64,000 nucleotides of DNA from Serratia sp. PL17 (lineage in GTDB: Bacteria > Pseudomonadota > Gammaproteobacteria > Enterobacterales > Enterobacteriaceae). Under the pieces are notes generated by a model. The model saw only the letters and a list, made by a program, of their open reading frames with translations, had not been told where the DNA came from and did no database searches. Position numbers and translations under genes: made by a program. The DNA is taken from contig NZ_JAFIBY010000001.1 in assembly GCF_017832355.1 (NCBI RefSeq), positions 372,001 to 436,000 of the forward strand, read 5' to 3'. This document shows positions 16,420-24,642 of this stretch, one piece after another (position 1 is the stretch's first letter; every line of letters starts with the position of its first letter).

Positions 16420-17268
16420 ATGACAAGAAAAATAAATCTTGCGCTGTTGGTTGCGTGTAACACGTTTTTTTCACCGTTGGCTATGGCGCAGCAGAGCGTT
16501 GCTGCTGCGCCTATTGTCGTGCAGGGCGCAATGCCAGTGGAGGCGGAGCGTTTTGCCCAGCGTCTGGACAACCCGCGTGAAGAGCAGATTGGCGGCTGGC
16601 GTTTTTGGCAGGGTACGGTAGACGGCTATCCTGTGGTGGTGTCGGAAACCCTGAAAGGCATGTCTAATGCCGCGGCGGCTACAGCGATTGCAGCGACTCA
16701 TTTTCATCCGGTGGCGATCATCAATCAGGGGACCGCGGGGGGGCACGACCCGGCACTGAAGGTGTATGACATTGTGTTGGGCAAGTATTCGGTTAGCCTG
16801 GGTGCGTTTAAGACCCCGAAGAAAGCGGCCGGCGAAGGCAGCGACTCACGACAGTGGCAGCCGATGGATCTGTTGGCGTCAAAAGGCAGTGCGGGTGAAG
16901 ATAAAAATGCCCACACGATCCGTCAATTCCCGGCAGATGGCAAACTGTTGGCTGTTGCTGAGGGAGTTAAAGACAGCTATACCCAAGGCAAGGTGGTTGA
17001 AGGCGTGATTGGCTCCGCCGATGTGTGGAACAGCGAGCTGGACCGCATCAGTTTTTTCCACGCCAATTATCATACCTCGGTTGAAGAGATGGAAACGGCC
17101 TCCGCCGCACAGATTGCTGCCGCCTTTAACATTCCGTTTATTGGTATTCGCGTACTGTCGAACAATATCACTAATCAGGGTAAATACGACCCGCAGACGG
17201 GCCTTGCGTGCCAGGATTATGTCTATCAGGTCGTTAAGGCTTATATAGCCAAAAACGCACCTCAATAA
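16420..17268 (+). CDS. Exported 5'-methylthioadenosine/S-adenosylhomocysteine nucleosidase-like protein
   Basis: 282 residues of the PNP/UDP phosphorylase (MTAN) fold with a clear signal peptide (MTRKINLALLVACNTFFSPL, cleavage near AMA-QQ). Family blocks are SETLKGMSNAAAATAIA, INQGTAGGHDPALKVYDIVLG and VEEMETASAAQIAAAFNIPF with the nucleoside-binding Met-Glu. The position of the catalytic aspartate in cytosolic MTAN (RAISD) reads RVLSNN here. Periplasmic cleavage of purine thio-nucleosides is plausible. ATG at 16420 starts the signal peptide; the site upstream is poor. It diverges from the PAP2 operon. Confidence 0.82.
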   Translation: MTRKINLALLVACNTFFSPLAMAQQSVAAAPIVVQGAMPVEAERFAQRLDNPREEQIGGWRFWQGTVDGYPVVVSETLKGMSNAAAATAIAATHFHPVAIINQGTAGGHDPALKVYDIVLGKYSVSLGAFKTPKKAAGEGSDSRQWQPMDLLASKGSAGEDKNAHTIRQFPADGKLLAVAEGVKDSYTQGKVVEGVIGSADVWNSELDRISFFHANYHTSVEEMETASAAQIAAAFNIPFIGIRVLSNNITNQGKYDPQTGLACQDYVYQVVKAYIAKNAPQ

Positions 17269-17282
17269 TGATTTATCCCAGA

Positions 17283-17318
17283 CAATGGTCACTGATGGGT
17301 TTTTGTCACTGACCATTG
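17283..17318. terminator. Hairpin after the nucleosidase-like gene
   Basis: CAATGGTCA and TGACCATTG, a perfect 9-bp stem with an 18-base loop containing TTTTT. Terminator role inferred. Confidence 0.5.
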
Positions 17319-17408
17319 CACATTGTAAAGAATATTAAACTACTGGCGGGCTTGTCGGTAGTGTATTAGTTTATGAGCGGTGAGTTTAATAAATTGTAGG
17401 GATAAAAC

Positions 17409-17921
17409 ATGAACAAGGTATCTGTCGTATTTTCCGGCCTGCTGATGGCCGTTTCTGCCAGCGCCATTGCTGCCACCTCTCCCGAAGACACCGATATCAG
17501 CAAACAGCCGCTCGAGAAGGTCGCGCCATATCCGAAGGCTGAGAAAGGCATGAACCGTCAGGTCATTTACCTGCCGAAGCAGGAACATGAAGAAAATTTC
17601 AAAGTGGAACTGCTGATCGGAAAAACGCTGGAAGTGGACTGTAACCACCACATGATCGGCGGCACGCTGGAAAGCAAAACGCTTTCTGGTTGGGGCTACG
17701 ACTACCTGGTATTGGAAAAACTGTCTGAGCCAGCGTCAACCATGATGGGTTGCCCAGATAACACCAAACAGCAGAAATTTATCGCCGCCAACCTTGGTGA
17801 CGCTGCCATGCAACGCTACAACAGCCGCTTGCCAATCGTGGTCTACGTGCCGAAAGATGTGGAAGTGAAATACCGCGTATGGAAAGCGGAAGACACCGTG
17901 AGCAAAGCAGAGCAGAAGTAA
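17409..17921 (+). CDS. eco: Ecotin, periplasmic serine protease inhibitor
   Basis: 170 residues with a signal peptide (cleavage near residue 21, ASAIA-A). The reactive loop STMMG at 110-114 keeps the T-M|M arrangement of E. coli ecotin, giving Met112 as P1. Cys78 and Cys115 form the loop-stabilising disulfide. The C-terminal strand ([20 protein letters not shown]) makes the dimer arm. It inhibits trypsin, chymotrypsin and neutrophil elastase class enzymes, protecting cells from host or prey proteases. Single gene with its own terminator. Confidence 0.96.
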   Translation: MNKVSVVFSGLLMAVSASAIAATSPEDTDISKQPLEKVAPYPKAEKGMNRQVIYLPKQEHEENFKVELLIGKTLEVDCNHHMIGGTLESKTLSGWGYDYLVLEKLSEPASTMMGCPDNTKQQKFIAANLGDAAMQRYNSRLPIVVYVPKDVEVKYRVWKAEDTVSKAEQK

Positions 17922-17970
17922 TATCGATACGAGCTAATCATTAGCTCGGCTAAGTAATTTCCAGAAAAAG

Positions 17971-18029
17971 GCCCGTCTTGGGAGTGCATTGTGCCGTTGG
18001 CAATGGCCCCCCTGGCGGGCTTTTTTTTT
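17971..18029 (+). terminator. Terminator after ecotin
   Basis: GCCCG at 17971-17975 pairs with CGGGC at 18016-18020, with further pairing inside, followed by nine T residues. Confidence 0.65.
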
Positions 18030-18183
18030 GCTTATCGCACCCTGGTGCGAAGCCATAGAAAACGGCAGTAAAAGCCTGTAGTTTGGTGTCGATAAAAAAG
18101 GCAGGAGTCTACCGTAAGGCACAGAAAAACACGGTTAGCTTTATGCCTACTTACAACAGTAACATCCACCTGACTGGGCAAAC

Positions 18184-19152
18184 ATGACAAAATTAATTGA
18201 ATTTAACGCCATCGTTGAAGCAGCAGAACGTTTATCTGGGAAGGTTATTCGGACGCCAGCCATACCCGGTTCGAAACTGGCCGAAAAAGTCCAAAGGCCA
18301 GTTTTTCTGAAACTGGAAAACACCCAGCTTGGTGGTTCTTTTAAGGCGCGGGGGGTGCTAAATAAGTTTTTGAAGCTGGCAGACAATTTCGAAAATAACC
18401 GGTTTGTTGCCGTGAGTGGCGGTAATTTTGGTATCGCAATAGCCGAGGCAGCGAAAATTTTTGCCGCTGACGTTACTATCATTATGCCGCCAAGCGCCCC
18501 CGCAACGGCTATCGACAGGATTCGTGAGCTGGGCAGCGTCGTCATTATAGAAACCGATGTTCAGGCTGCGTTTGAGCGGGCTAAAGCATTGGCCAATGAA
18601 GGATATGTCGTCATCGATGATTGTAACGATTCGTTGATAGCTGAAGGGCATGGAACGCTCGCGCTTGAATTTATTGCCGATTGTCCTGAGTTGACCGATG
18701 TTTTTATTGCCGTTGGTGGTGGCGGCATGCTGGCGGGAGCGGCCACGGTATTGAAAGCGATTAAGCCCGATATCCGAATTTGGGGTGTTGAAACGTCCGG
18801 CGCCAGTTCAATGCATCAGGCACTTCGCGCGGGTAAGCCTGTTAACGTTGAGATTACGTCGATTATTTCTACTCTCGGTGTACCCGTCATTGACGAAATG
18901 ATGCTTGCCCATGCTCACGCTTATGTTGAGGACATCATTGTGGTATCGGATAAGGCCGCCGTGGAAGGTATGGTTGCGTTTGGCGAAGAGGCGAAGTTAT
19001 GGGTTGAACTGGCATCTGGAACGCTCATACCTGCCGCTATGTCAATTGCCCCCACGCTGCCCGATAATGCCGTGATTGGGCTTGTCGTATGCGGTGGAAA
19101 TATATCCCATCAAGATATGAGTAAATGGGTGAGCTACTCGCAAAGTCTCTGA
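18184..19152 (+). CDS. Threonine/serine dehydratase-like PLP enzyme (fold type II)
   Basis: 322 residues, the length of catabolic dehydratases without an ACT domain. The PLP lysine is in LGGSFKARGVLNKF (about residue 55), and the PLP phosphate loop is VGGGGMLAG. The substrate loop normally reading SGGNHG reads SGGNFG, a His-to-Phe change next to the asparagine that contacts the cofactor. It probably eliminates ammonia from a beta-hydroxy amino acid, but the exact substrate is open. The ribosome binding site is weak. No partner transporter or regulator adjoins it; RybB lies downstream on the other strand. Confidence 0.8.
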   Translation: MTKLIEFNAIVEAAERLSGKVIRTPAIPGSKLAEKVQRPVFLKLENTQLGGSFKARGVLNKFLKLADNFENNRFVAVSGGNFGIAIAEAAKIFAADVTIIMPPSAPATAIDRIRELGSVVIIETDVQAAFERAKALANEGYVVIDDCNDSLIAEGHGTLALEFIADCPELTDVFIAVGGGGMLAGAATVLKAIKPDIRIWGVETSGASSMHQALRAGKPVNVEITSIISTLGVPVIDEMMLAHAHAYVEDIIVVSDKAAVEGMVAFGEEAKLWVELASGTLIPAAMSIAPTLPDNAVIGLVVCGGNISHQDMSKWVSYSQSL

Positions 19153-19207
19153 TTGATCGCATAAGCGTTTGGGCGATTATTTCAGCCGGTGATTCTCTAC
19201 AGGCAAC

Positions 19208-19287
19208 AAAAAACCCGATAGTCTTGAACCTAAAAAGGCGGGACTAACGGGCTCCACAAAATGGGGACATCAAAGAAAAGCAGTGGC
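19208..19287 (-). ncRNA. rybB: RybB sRNA, sigma-E-dependent outer-membrane-protein repressor
   Basis: About 80 nt. The 5' end GCCACTGCTTTTCTTTGATG matches my memory of E. coli RybB, including the seed that pairs with omp mRNAs. The GTCCCCATTTTGTGGAGCCC middle is also kept. The 3' end is a terminator stem (CCCGTTAGTC/GACTATCGGG) plus six T residues; the loop differs from E. coli. Hfq-dependent, it lowers porin synthesis in envelope stress. It lies next to ybjL as in E. coli, transcribed in the same direction from its own promoter. Confidence 0.93.
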
Positions 19288-19293
19288 ACTAAT

Positions 19294-19320
19294 TCAGACT
19301 ACCCCCGGAAAGGAAAGTTC
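19294..19320 (-). promoter_or_regulatory. Sigma-E promoter of rybB
   Basis: -35 GAACTTT (19314-19320) and -10 TCTGA (19294-19298) are 15 bp apart, six bases before the RybB 5' end. This matches the GGAACTT-N15/16-TCTGA consensus. Confidence 0.85.
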
Positions 19321-19380
19321 TCACCGGGGATAAAAATTTCAAAATATTTTTGCCACTGATTCATCTTCGTTGCTTATCAG

Positions 19381-21069
19381 TTAGCCGAAGATCCCCGGCC
19401 ACAACACCACGATCAGCGAGCCTGCAAGGGTTAACAATACGTTAGCGATAGCGTAGGTCCCTGCATAGCCCAGTGCCGGGATATTGCTGCGCGCGGTGTC
19501 GCTGATGATTTCCATTGCCGGTGCGCAGGTACGGGCACCCATAATCGCACCGAACAGCAGGGCGCGGTTCATGCGCAGTACATAGGCACCGAACAGGAAA
19601 CAGATCACCACGGGCACCAAACTGACGATGAGCCCTGCGATCAGCATCTGGCCACCGACCGCGCCCAGGCTATGGCCGATACCCGCGCCGGCGCTCAGGC
19701 CTACGCCGGCCATAAACACCATCAGGCCAAACTCTTTCACCATGTTCAGCGCACCCTGTGGGATATAACCAAAGGTTGGGTGGTTGGCTCGCAGGAACCC
19801 GAGCATGATGCCGGACATCAGCAGGCCGGCAGCATTGCCGATGCCGAACGAGAAGTTGCTGAACTGAATGGTAATCTGGCCAATCAAGAGACCAATGATA
19901 AAGAACGCGCAGAATGCCAAAAGGTCGGTCACCTGGCTGTGGATGGAGATAAAGCCAATCTTCTCCGCCACGCTTTTCACCCGGCGTGCGTCGCCGCTGA
20001 CTTGCAGCACGTCACCTTTATTGAGCACGATGCTGTCATCAATAGGCATTTCAATCTGGCTGCGGATCACGCGGTTAAGGAAGCAGCCGTGATCGGTCAG
20101 TTTCAACTGGCTCAGGCGCTTATTTACCGCATTGCTGTTCTTGACCACGATCTCTTCGGTGACGATACGCATGTCCAGCAAATCCCGGTCGAAGACCTCT
20201 TTGCCGTTGCGGAAGCTAGGATCCAGCCGTGCATGTGCGTCAGGATAGCCGACCAGCGAAATCTCATCGCCGACTTGAAGCACGGCGTCGCCATCGGGGT
20301 TAGCCAAAATGCCGTTACGGCGAATACGTTCGATATAGCAACCGGTCTGGCGATAGATACCCAGCTCGCGCAGGTTTTTGCCATCCGCCCAGGCGACCAA
20401 TTCCGGCCCAACGCGGTAAGCGCGGATGACCGGCAGGTACACCTTACGTTGGCTGTCCGTGTCCAGGCCGCGTTCACGGGCAATCTGCTGAGCGGAGGTG
20501 GAGAGGTCTTGATGTTGTAGCTTGGGCAGGTAACGCGCGCCGAAAATCAGGCTGACCAGACCAATCAGGTAGGTCAGGGCGTAACCGAGGCTCAGATGAT
20601 CTTGCGCCGCCAGAAGTGCCGGGCCGTTGGTAATGGTATTGCGTAGCGTATCGCCCGCGCCCACCAGTACCGGGGTTGAGGTCATAGAACCGGCTAACAT
20701 ACCGGCGGTCAGGCCAATATCCCAATGGAACAGTTTGCCAAGACCAATGGCGATCACCATTGCGGAACCGACCATCACCAGTGCCAACATCAGGTAATTT
20801 TTGCCGTCACGGAAAAAAATTGAGAAAAAGTTCGGCCCGGCTTCCACGCCAACACAGAAAATAAACAGCATAAAGCCGAGGTTGAGTGCTTCTGTGTTAA
20901 TGGCGAAGTGTTGTTGCCCAAGCAGTAACGAAACCACTAAAACGCCAATGGAATTACCGAGTTGAACGGAGCCCAAACGGACTTTACCGAGGCACAGCCC
21001 CAGTGCGAGTACCACGAACAGTAACAGGATGTAGTTACCGTTTAACAAACTAGCGACGTTTATGTTCAC
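19381..21069 (-). CDS. ybjL: Putative AAE-family transporter YbjL
   Basis: 562 residues (E. coli 561). Two membrane blocks of about five segments each (1-170 and 385-562) flank two cytoplasmic RCK_C (TrkA-C) domains at roughly 205-370 ([43 protein letters not shown]). This is the layout of the aspartate:alanine exchanger AspT family. Conserved [14 protein letters not shown] and [14 protein letters not shown] re-entrant motifs occur in the two halves. The substrate is not established. The 314-bp gap upstream holds its promoter and that of divergent ybjM. Confidence 0.93.
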   Translation of the reverse strand: MNINVASLLNGNYILLLFVVLALGLCLGKVRLGSVQLGNSIGVLVVSLLLGQQHFAINTEALNLGFMLFIFCVGVEAGPNFFSIFFRDGKNYLMLALVMVGSAMVIAIGLGKLFHWDIGLTAGMLAGSMTSTPVLVGAGDTLRNTITNGPALLAAQDHLSLGYALTYLIGLVSLIFGARYLPKLQHQDLSTSAQQIARERGLDTDSQRKVYLPVIRAYRVGPELVAWADGKNLRELGIYRQTGCYIERIRRNGILANPDGDAVLQVGDEISLVGYPDAHARLDPSFRNGKEVFDRDLLDMRIVTEEIVVKNSNAVNKRLSQLKLTDHGCFLNRVIRSQIEMPIDDSIVLNKGDVLQVSGDARRVKSVAEKIGFISIHSQVTDLLAFCAFFIIGLLIGQITIQFSNFSFGIGNAAGLLMSGIMLGFLRANHPTFGYIPQGALNMVKEFGLMVFMAGVGLSAGAGIGHSLGAVGGQMLIAGLIVSLVPVVICFLFGAYVLRMNRALLFGAIMGARTCAPAMEIISDTARSNIPALGYAGTYAIANVLLTLAGSLIVVLWPGIFG

Positions 21070-21383
21070 GTAGGATAACTTATTGTTTACCAGTAAGTGC
21101 TTGATATAAATAACTATAAGATATAAATTCAGTCAAAAAGCGACGTCATAAATAACTAACCAGCGGAAGGCGATTCGAACCATCGATCGGCGGCGTTTAT
21201 TCTAGTCGCAATGGCGCGTGACAGCCAGCATAAAGCTGACTTCCTGCGCCGCCGTACGCATTTAACCCTCTTTAAGCCAAGGAAAAAGTTCAGTTCAGCG
21301 TTGCCGGTTTACGGCAAGGCGTCACGGGTTTTGTGGCACTGTTGATTTTTACGGCGTGGTAACGAGGTTAAACGGGAGGCGAT
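21070..21383. other. 314-bp divergent ybjL/ybjM intergenic region
   Basis: AT-rich near ybjL (candidate promoter) and mixed composition near ybjM. I see no gene or clear operator. Confidence 0.5.
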
Positions 21384-21773
21384 GTGGCGAGTGAACGGTA
21401 TTGGTGGGGGATTTTAAGCTGTTTTCTGCTGTTCAGCCTGGTGTATCTCGGCCAGCAGAGCGGGGCATTCGGCAGTACGGATCATGAACACCAGGGCGAA
21501 ACGGGCCTGCTGCTGTTCGTGATACCCGGCGTTATCGCCAGCTATTTGTCGAGTAAAAAACGTATTCTCTGCCCGCTGCTGGGAGCGCTATATGCGTTGC
21601 CGCTGTGTCTCATCATTCGTCATCTTTGGCTAACGCCGTCCTCTTCGTTCTGGCAGGAACTGGCTTATGCCACCAGCGCGGTATTCTGGTGCGTATTCGG
21701 TGCGCTGCTGGCTTTGTTTGTACGCAGTTTGTTGCAAGCCTATCGGCACTGTCATTCCGGTGAACGGCAATAA
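21384..21773 (+). CDS. ybjM: Inner membrane protein YbjM
   Basis: 129 residues with about four hydrophobic segments. It matches E. coli YbjM in LLLFVIPGVIAS and FWQELAYATSAVFWC. The start is GTG at 21384, four bases after GGGAGG; an ATG at 21382 is in another frame and closes early. Function unknown. Convergent with grxA. Confidence 0.88.
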   Translation: MASERYWWGILSCFLLFSLVYLGQQSGAFGSTDHEHQGETGLLLFVIPGVIASYLSSKKRILCPLLGALYALPLCLIIRHLWLTPSSSFWQELAYATSAVFWCVFGALLALFVRSLLQAYRHCHSGERQ

Positions 21774-21798
21774 AAAAAGGCGCTATCCGCGCCTTTTT
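21774..21798. terminator. Bidirectional terminator ybjM/grxA
   Basis: AAAAAGGCGC-TATCC-GCGCCTTTTT, a 10-bp stem with A/T tails serving both convergent genes. Confidence 0.9.
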
Positions 21799-21815
21799 GT
21801 CGTTCTGTCTGAAGC

Positions 21816-22079
21816 TTACTGGAACAGATTCAGGTTTTCTTTAGCGTAGGCCTCGAAATCGGTGCAGCCGCCGATGTGTTTCTCATCGAGGAAGATCTGC
21901 GGTACGGTTTCTACTGGCTTGCCAACGGTTTTTTCCAGATCGGCCTTGGTGATGCCTTCAGCGTGGATATCAACATAACGGAAGTTGAAATCGTCACGTT
22001 CTTCAGTCAGTTTTTCCGCCAACTCTTTCGCACGGACACAATAAGGACAGCCTGGGCGCCCGAAGATAACTGCAAACAT
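21816..22079 (-). CDS. grxA: Glutaredoxin 1
   Basis: 87-residue dithiol glutaredoxin with active site C11-PY-C14, cis-proline in TVPQIF and glutathione-binding GGCTDFEAY. It reduces ribonucleotide reductase, PAPS reductase and OxyR with glutathione. ATG at 22079 follows AAGGAG; the upstream in-frame extension is not family sequence. E. coli grxA is OxyR-controlled; I could not find a convincing OxyR site here. Confidence 0.96.
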   Translation of the reverse strand: MFAVIFGRPGCPYCVRAKELAEKLTEERDDFNFRYVDIHAEGITKADLEKTVGKPVETVPQIFLDEKHIGGCTDFEAYAKENLNLFQ

Positions 22080-22320
22080 GCAACACTCCTTAGATTGATA
22101 TTTAAATATGTAATCGCAACTGCAATGACATTCTGTCAGTCCAAAAAGACCAAAGCCAAGCATTACCTGCGTTAATGACGGTTACTATGCCCGTTGAGAC
22201 GGCGAAAAAAAAGCAGGAATTACCTGTTAATCCAATTCATGTAACCGATTAAGCTGTCGGGGCTGTCGCCGCTGGTTGGAATTCACTACACTGGAGGCAG
22301 AGCTTTGGGAGAAGAAAAAT

Positions 22321-22635
22321 ATGCGTTCATTCGGTGACTTACCGCGTCCCGTGCTGGTGTTGGAAGGTCTGGGGATGCTGTTGTTGGTGCTGGCTTATCT
22401 GAGCATTCACAATCATGTCCAACTTCCGGGGTGGTTGGCGTCGCCACAGGCGGCGGTAGGCATGATCTTTCTCGGTATAGCGCTGATGGTACCTGCCGCC
22501 GCATTTCTGGTCTGGCGCGTGGTGCAAGGCTTTGGCCCATTGATGCGCGGTGACGAACCACCGCAAAACGATCGCCGCAAACCCGAAGTGAAACCTATGC
22601 CAGATGATAAAAACGATCGTGAGCCGCGTGTCTGA
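22321..22635 (+). CDS. ybjC: DUF1418 membrane protein YbjC
   Basis: 104 residues with two transmembrane helices (about 10-27 and 42-63) and a charged C-terminal tail (GDEPPQNDRRKPEVKPMPDD). The N-terminus RSFGDLPRPVLVLEGLGM is like E. coli YbjC. ATG at 22321 is chosen by homology. In E. coli nfsA follows; here rimK follows after 57 bp. Function unknown. Confidence 0.88.
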   Translation: MRSFGDLPRPVLVLEGLGMLLLVLAYLSIHNHVQLPGWLASPQAAVGMIFLGIALMVPAAAFLVWRVVQGFGPLMRGDEPPQNDRRKPEVKPMPDDKNDREPRV

Positions 22636-22692
22636 GTGACCGCAGTCGGTGATATGCCTGCCTGACAGGTGATTGTCTTTTTGGGGTGACGA

Positions 22693-23595
22693 GTGAAAAT
22701 TGCCATTCTTTCGCGCGATGGAACGCTGTATTCGTGTAAGCGCTTGGTGGAGGCGGCTGAACAGCGCGGCCACTGCATTGATATTATCGATCCGCTCTCC
22801 TGTTACATGAACATTAATCCGGCTGCGCCCACTATCCATTATCGTGGTCGTCAGTTAGAGCGTTATGACGCCGTCATCCCCCGCATCGGATCCGCCATGA
22901 CCTTCTACGGCACTGCGGTACTGCGTCAGTTTGAACTGTTGGGCAGCTACCCGCTGAATGAGTCGGTGGCCATTACCCGTGCGCGCGACAAGCTGCGTTC
23001 TTTGCAATTGCTGGCACGCCAAGGCATAGACCTGCCGATCACCGGTTTTGCGCATTCGCCGGACGATACCGGTGATTTGATTGAACTGGTCGGCGGCGCC
23101 CCGTTAGTGGTCAAACTGGTAGAAGGTACGCAGGGTATCGGTGTGGTGCTGGCGGAAACACGCCAAGCCGCGGAAAGCGTTATTGATGCATTCCGCGGCC
23201 TTAACGCTCATATCCTGGTGCAAGAATATATCCGCGAAGCGCAGGGCTGCGACGTGCGCTGTTTGGTCGTCGGCGGCAAGGTGGTAGCCGCCATTGAGCG
23301 GCAGGCAAAGCCCGGCGAGTTCCGTTCTAATCTGCATCGAGGCGGCACGGCCCGCAAAGTGGTTATCACAGCCAAAGAGAGGGCGATGGCGGTGAAGGCG
23401 GCTACCACGCTGGGATTGGATGTTGCCGGGGTTGATATCTTGCGCGCGGACCGTGGACCATTGGTAATGGAGGTCAACGCTTCACCGGGTCTGGAAGGGG
23501 TTGAAAGCACGACGGGGTTGGATATTGCAGGCATGATGATCGAGTATATCGAACAGCGTGGCAGACCGGGTTTCCGCCTGAAGTCGGGGGGGTAG
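22693..23595 (+). CDS. rimK: Ribosomal protein bS6 glutamate ligase RimK
   Basis: 300-residue ATP-grasp ligase adding glutamates to the C-terminus of bS6 (and making poly-glutamate in vitro). The pre-grasp domain (1-95) precedes the ATP-grasp fold with the [15 protein letters not shown] nucleotide loop and metal ligands in [24 protein letters not shown] start at 22693 is preceded by GGGGTGA. It probably shares a transcript with ybjC. Confidence 0.95.
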   Translation: MKIAILSRDGTLYSCKRLVEAAEQRGHCIDIIDPLSCYMNINPAAPTIHYRGRQLERYDAVIPRIGSAMTFYGTAVLRQFELLGSYPLNESVAITRARDKLRSLQLLARQGIDLPITGFAHSPDDTGDLIELVGGAPLVVKLVEGTQGIGVVLAETRQAAESVIDAFRGLNAHILVQEYIREAQGCDVRCLVVGGKVVAAIERQAKPGEFRSNLHRGGTARKVVITAKERAMAVKAATTLGLDVAGVDILRADRGPLVMEVNASPGLEGVESTTGLDIAGMMIEYIEQRGRPGFRLKSGG

Positions 23596-23755
23596 GACAC
23601 CGAACAGAATAGGCTTCTCTGCACGCGGTAACACGCCTTTTTCTCTGCCATATTTGCCCTAATAGCGAATTAAGCCGCATTGATCGTGGCATAGCTGGGC
23701 AATATTCCGTAAGCTATGCGCCTTTTCGTGTTTTGAATATTGTGAGGCTGGTATT

Positions 23756-24235
23756 ATGGATTCACTCATTGTCCCTGATTTGGCGTTGTTGCGACGCTGG
23801 CTGGATCAATCGGGCATTTCATTCTTTGAGTGCGATTCTTGCCAGGCGCTGCACCTGCCGCACATGCAAAACTTCGACGGCGTTTTCGACGCCAAACTCG
23901 ATCTGGTTGATAACGTGCTCCTGTTCTCCGCGCTGGCCGAAGTGAAGCCGACGGCGCTGATCCCGCTGGTGGCGGATCTGAGCCAAATCAACGCCAGTTC
24001 GCTGACCATCAAAGCTTTTGTTGATATCCAGGACGATAACCTGCCGAAGCTGATCGTTTGTCAGGCGCTGAGCATCGCCGTTGGCGTCACGCTGGAACAG
24101 TTCACCCACTTTATGCAGCAGGGTGAAGAGCAAATCTCAATGGTCATCCTCGAAGCGCGGGCGAACGATCTGCTGTTTATGGGTGACGAAGAAGAGAACC
24201 CGGCTGCGGCTGACCGCCACCCAATGCTGCACTGA
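23756..24235 (+). CDS. ybjN: YbjN sensory-transduction-like protein
   Basis: 159-residue acidic cytosolic protein of the YbjN/Tir-chaperone-like fold. The N-terminus MDSLIVPDLALLRRWLDQSG and core VQ-type LSIAVGVTLEQFTHFM match E. coli YbjN, a multicopy regulator affecting motility and biofilm. Biochemical role unknown. It lies between rimK and potF as in E. coli. Confidence 0.92.
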   Translation: MDSLIVPDLALLRRWLDQSGISFFECDSCQALHLPHMQNFDGVFDAKLDLVDNVLLFSALAEVKPTALIPLVADLSQINASSLTIKAFVDIQDDNLPKLIVCQALSIAVGVTLEQFTHFMQQGEEQISMVILEARANDLLFMGDEEENPAAADRHPMLH

Positions 24236-24642
24236 TCCCCACTGTACATTATGTGTGCCGCCTCCCTGGCGGCATGCTGCCGTTATTCCTTCCTGCAATA
24301 ATATATTCTGCGTTTTACCCTCTGTTGCCAGATATTCCTCGCCGTTTATGCCATTAATGGCGTATCACATAGAGAGAAACTGCATAAAAAATCGATAAAA
24401 ACCGGTTTTAACCCCGGAGGCTGGTGCGTTTTGGCAACAGGGGTTATGCTGCTGATTCTGCTAAGGGCTTGCGATTCTCCAGGTGACCATGCGGGCGGGG
24501 CAGTTGAAAAAGGTACATGCAATCAACTGCATAGCCATTCAATCCGCGGTTGCAACTATTGCGCTCGATCAGGAAAGGTTTTGTATCGATTCCGATACAA
24601 GTTCAATTCTATGATTCACCCCTGTTTTGGAGGTAGTTACGG
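24236..24642. other. 407-bp region upstream of potF
   Basis: Holds a GC hairpin (GCCGCC/GGCGGC, 24257-24273) behind ybjN and a 20-bp palindrome 42 bp before potF, with a possible -10 (TATGAT) at 24610-24615. No convincing ORF. Confidence 0.5.
24581..24600. promoter_or_regulatory. Perfect palindrome upstream of potF
   Basis: TTGTATCG-ATTC-CGATACAA, 8+8 with a 4-base centre. It lies just upstream of a candidate -10. It looks like a repressor operator, but I cannot name the factor. Confidence 0.5.

Noticed and set aside
19672-20520. 282-codon open frame antisense to ybjL
   Set aside because: Shadow of a well-conserved transporter gene; composition (Ala, His, Gln-rich) is typical of a reversed membrane-protein frame.
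22080-22320. OxyR site for grxA
   Set aside because: Expected from E. coli, but I could not place four ATAG-type quarter-sites with correct spacing; an ATATTTAAATAT palindrome there is not sufficient.
24236-24642. Sigma-54 promoter for potFGHI
   Set aside because: Near-matches have GG and GC nine bases apart instead of ten, so none meets the -24/-12 rule.
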